From NCBI GenBank assembly GCA_027486415.1, contig JAIXPC010000002.1, forward strand, positions 744,001-808,000: a DNA stretch of 64,000 nucleotides, given 5' to 3'. Below the pieces are notes generated by a model, which was given only the letters and a program-made list of their open reading frames with translations, was not told the DNA's origin and ran no database searches. Shown piece by piece: positions 61,547 to 64,000 of this stretch (within the stretch, counting starts at the first letter, position 1; the number at the start of each line of letters is the position of its first letter). The DNA comes from Sphingomonadales bacterium (GTDB lineage Bacteria > Pseudomonadota > Alphaproteobacteria > Sphingomonadales > Sphingomonadaceae). The translations under genes were made by a program, and so were the position numbers.

Positions 61547-62265
61547 ACCGCGCCATCGGCGACTGGCCCACTGCGCCGCTGGATCTGTCCGCCCGCGCCG
61601 ATCTTCCCGAGATCATGGATGCCGACAGTCTGGATGCCCGCAGCTACGCCGCCGTCATCGCCGATCTGGCGCGCGTCAACACGATCACCCGCGCCCGCCC
61701 GCCCACGCTGGCCTGGCTGAAGCGCCACGCCGGCAGCCGGGTGCGGTTTCGCCTGCTCGATGTCGGCTTTGGCCATGGTGACATGTTGCGCGCCATCGCC
61801 AACTGGGCGCAGCGGGCCGGGGTGCCGCACGAACTGGTCGGCGTCGATCTCAACCCGCGCTCCGCGCCCGTGGCTGCTGCCGCCACCCCGCGCGAACTGG
61901 GCATCACCTATCTGACCGGCCGGGCCGAAGCGCTGGCGTTTCAACCGGATTTCATCGTCTCGTCGCTCGTCGCCCACCACATGGACGATGCGGAACTGAT
62001 CGGTTTCATCCGCTGGATGGACCAGACGGCGCGCGTCGGCTGGCTGATCAACGATTTGCACCGGCACTGGCTGGCATGGGCGGGTTTTCGCGTGCTGGCC
62101 ATCCTGTTCCGCTGGCACCCCATCGTGGCGCATGATGGCGCCGTGTCCGTGCGCCGCGCCTTCACCCGCGCGGATTGGGAGCGCTTGCTGGCCGAAGCCG
62201 GCGTGGCCGCCACCGTGCGCTGGCACGTCCCGTTCCGCTGGACGGTCGAATCATGCCCGCGATGA
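61543..62265 (+). CDS. Class I SAM methyltransferase in polyketide operon
   Basis: 240 residues from an ATG overlapping the PKS stop (ATGA). SAM motif LLDVGFGHGDMLRAI near 70-84 and a long hydrophobic patch (LAWAGFRVLAILFRW) that could bind a lipid substrate. By position it corresponds to the SrsB-type methyltransferase that O-methylates alkylresorcinols. The stop overlaps the next ATG. Confidence 0.87.
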   Translation: MNRAIGDWPTAPLDLSARADLPEIMDADSLDARSYAAVIADLARVNTITRARPPTLAWLKRHAGSRVRFRLLDVGFGHGDMLRAIANWAQRAGVPHELVGVDLNPRSAPVAAAATPRELGITYLTGRAEALAFQPDFIVSSLVAHHMDDAELIGFIRWMDQTARVGWLINDLHRHWLAWAGFRVLAILFRWHPIVAHDGAVSVRRAFTRADWERLLAEAGVAATVRWHVPFRWTVESCPR

Positions 62266-63344
62266 CCCCGGTGCTGGTCGTCGGCGGCGGGCTGGCCGGC
62301 GCGGCGGCAGCCATCGATCTGGCCGGCGCGGGCGGCGCACCGCTGCTGATCGAGCGCGAGGCGGGCGAACACGACAAGATCTGCGGCGAATTCCTGAGCG
62401 GGGAGGCGGTGGCGGCGCTGGCCGGGCTGGGCATCGACGCGCGCGCGCTGGGGGCCGTGCCGATCACCCGCGTCACGCTGCACGCTGGCTGTCGCCAGGC
62501 CTCTGCCCTGCTGCCCTTCCCGGCGCTCAGCCTGTCGCGGCGCGTGCTGGATGCGGCGATGCTGGAACAGGCGGCGCGCGTGGGGGTCGAGGTGGAGCGC
62601 GGGGTGAGTGTGCGCGGCATCGCCGGCGGCATCGCCCAGACGACGGCCGGCGACATCAGCGCCGACACGCTGCTGCTGGCCAGCGGCAAGCATGACGTGC
62701 GCGGGGCGCCGCGCCCGGACGGGCCGGACGAGATCGGCTTCAAGATGTATTTTCGCGCCCCCGCCCTGTCGGCGCGGCTGGCCGGCACGGTGGCCGTCAC
62801 CTTCTTCGATGGCGGCTATGCCGGGCTGCAGCCGGTGGAGGGCGGGCGGCTGAACCTGTGCCTGCTGGTGGATGGCGCGCATTACCGCGACCTGGGCAGC
62901 TGGCCGGCGCTGCTGGCGCGCCTGTGCCGGGAACCGGGCCTGGCGCCGCTTGCCGATGCCCAGCCGCTGCTGCCGCGCCCGCTGGCCATCAGCCGCGTGC
63001 CTTATGGCCATCTGGCGCGGGCCAGCGATGATGGCGTCTGGCGGCTGGGCGATCAGGCCGCGGTGATCCCCAGTTTCTGCGGCGACGGCATGGCCATCGC
63101 GCTGGAATCGGGCCGGCTGGCGGCGCAGATGCTGGGGCAGGGGGCGCGTGCCCCGGATTACCAGCGCGTGCTTCTTGCCCGCACGCGCCGCCCGGTCACG
63201 CTGGCGATGGCGGCGCTTGCCGTCGCGCGCCACCCGGCGGGACGCCTGGCGGCCATCGCCGGCCTGTCGGCCATTCCCGGCGGGCTGGCACTGCTGGCGC
63301 GGCTGACGCGGGTGGCCGATCCGCACGCGCTTGCAGTCGCCTGA
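62262..63344 (+). CDS. FAD-dependent oxidoreductase/monooxygenase in polyketide operon
   Basis: 360 residues from an ATG overlapping the methyltransferase stop; an ATG at 62253 is equally in frame. Dinucleotide motif VLVVGGGLAGAAAAIDL near 4-20, EREAGEHDKICGEF near 35-48, and the second FAD motif GDQAAVIPSFCGDGMAIALESG near 264-285, as in geranylgeranyl reductase/aromatic hydroxylase relatives. It would match the SrsC-like hydroxylase that turns the phenolic lipid toward a quinone. Confidence 0.88.
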   Translation: MTPVLVVGGGLAGAAAAIDLAGAGGAPLLIEREAGEHDKICGEFLSGEAVAALAGLGIDARALGAVPITRVTLHAGCRQASALLPFPALSLSRRVLDAAMLEQAARVGVEVERGVSVRGIAGGIAQTTAGDISADTLLLASGKHDVRGAPRPDGPDEIGFKMYFRAPALSARLAGTVAVTFFDGGYAGLQPVEGGRLNLCLLVDGAHYRDLGSWPALLARLCREPGLAPLADAQPLLPRPLAISRVPYGHLARASDDGVWRLGDQAAVIPSFCGDGMAIALESGRLAAQMLGQGARAPDYQRVLLARTRRPVTLAMAALAVARHPAGRLAAIAGLSAIPGGLALLARLTRVADPHALAVA

Positions 63345-63365
63345 CAGACGGGGCAGACGCCGCCC

Positions 63366-64000
63366 ATGCAGCAGCTCCCCATCTTCGTGAACCTTGTGGG
63401 CCGCGCCGTCATCCTGATCGGTGATGGCGAGGCGGCCGAGGCCAAGGCCCGTCTGGTCCGTGCGGCGGGCGGCACCCTGGTCAATGAACGTGCCGCCAGC
63501 GCCGCGTTGGCCTTCGTCGCCATTGATGATGATGCCGAGGCCACGGCAGCCGCCGCCCGGCTGCGCGCCCGCGGCCTGCTGGTGAACGTGGTGGACAAGC
63601 CCGCGCTGTCGGATTTCCTGATGGGCGCCATCATCGACCGCGATCCCGTCACCGTCGCCGTCTCCACCGCCGGCGCATCGGCCAGCCTGTCCCGCGCCCT
63701 GCGTACCCGGCTGGAAGCGCTGCTGCCGGCCAGCCTGGGGCCGCTGGCGCGCGCCATCCTGTCGGCGCGCGACGCGGTGAGCGCGCGGCACCGCACCCCC
63801 AGCGACCGCCGCCGGCTGTGGGAACGCGCACTGGCCGAACATGGCCCGCTCGATCCGTTCGCGGCGCTGCCCGATCCCGATGCGGCCGTGGCCGGCGTCG
63901 TGGAGGGCACTTCGGCCGCGAGGCCCGAACTGCTGGTCATCACCATCACCAGCCCCGATCCGGGCGACCTCACCCTCAACCAGATGAACGCGCTCGCCCG
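63366..64000 (+). CDS. Siroheme synthase N-terminal half (precorrin-2 dehydrogenase/ferrochelatase), partial
   Basis: 211 residues visible before the right edge. VILIGDGEAAEAKARLV is the NAD-binding region, NVVDKPALSDFLMGAI and VTVAVSTAGASASLSRALR are the typical CysG-A/Met8 segments. The dehydrogenase dimerisation region follows. The last visible stretch, ELLVITITSPDPGDLTLNQ, looks like a worn start of the uroporphyrinogen methyltransferase domain, with the usual GxGPGDP changed. It makes siroheme for sulfite reduction, in line with cysteine synthesis (cysK in this window). Confidence 0.88.
   Translation, partial: MQQLPIFVNLVGRAVILIGDGEAAEAKARLVRAAGGTLVNERAASAALAFVAIDDDAEATAAAARLRARGLLVNVVDKPALSDFLMGAIIDRDPVTVAVSTAGASASLSRALRTRLEALLPASLGPLARAILSARDAVSARHRTPSDRRRLWERALAEHGPLDPFAALPDPDAAVAGVVEGTSAARPELLVITITSPDPGDLTLNQMNALA

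Noticed and set aside
61941-63842. Minus-strand open frame of about 630 codons opposite the polyketide flavoprotein
   Set aside because: Antisense, low-complexity Arg/Gly/Gln-rich product; three real genes lie on the other strand.

Overview
This is a gene-dense, high-GC, ordinary bacterial chromosome segment. It most likely comes from an alphaproteobacterium of the order Sphingomonadales. That placement is an inference from several traits: a PEPxxWA-type C-terminal sorting signal, two TonB-dependent receptors, a SapC-family protein, exported glycine-zipper proteins, a three-gene type III polyketide operon, and DAP-type cell wall synthesis. I see no insertion sequence, integrase, prophage, CRISPR array or toxin-antitoxin module. 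The whole window reads as one continuous core-like region, and most genes are joined by ATGA or TGATG stop/start overlaps.

Region by region. 1-5.7 kb (minus): start of the division and cell wall cluster, mraZ-rsmH-ftsL-ftsI-murE-murF, with murF cut by the left edge. The 335-bp space before mraZ carries 10-bp-phased TGG(G/A) repeats and two DnaA-box matches. 5.9-16.8 kb: a small membrane protein, cysK, an orphan solute-binding lipoprotein, two divergent glycine-zipper proteins, recQ, an exported phytase-like esterase, an exported RidA with a GNAT acetyltransferase, rpmB, and YciI. 14.5-19.1 kb (minus): lysC, a nitronate-monooxygenase-like flavoprotein and ptsP in one overlapping operon. 19-31.6 kb: ubiG, a PEPxxWA-CTERM protein, a VOC protein with an alpha/beta hydrolase, a LytS/LytTR two-component pair, alkA, a SpoU methyltransferase, an exported amidohydrolase, an exported CHAT protease-like protein, a thiolase-like protein, phhA and a GlsB/YeaQ protein.

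31.7-37.4 kb: an alpha/beta hydrolase, then a TetR regulator divergent from a three-gene Emr-type efflux pump (outer membrane factor, membrane fusion protein, MFS transporter), with palindromes in the gap. 37.4-45.8 kb: SDR, pirin, a four-gene string (DSP-like protein, small unknown membrane protein, sterol desaturase, Tat-exported nitroreductase-like protein), a secreted beta-helix protein, an FkbM methyltransferase and a DEAD-box RNA helicase with a long basic tail. 46-54.4 kb: two TonB-dependent receptors (the second histidine-rich and probably for zinc), a small exported protein, an FAD-linked oxidase and SapC. 54.5-64 kb: N-formylglutamate amidohydrolase, tRNA-Val(GAC), aldose epimerase, SDR, endonuclease/phosphatase family protein, tRNA-Arg(ACG), lipoprotein, P1 peptidase, the type III PKS-methyltransferase-flavoprotein operon, and a siroheme synthase N-terminal domain cut by the right edge.

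The nearest thing to an underexplored system is the polyketide operon (60.4-63.3 kb), with a perfect inverted repeat in its divergent promoter region. Second are the atypical thiolase-like protein and the exported CHAT protein. No clearly novel system was found. All functional calls are from reading motifs by eye; no database search was run.
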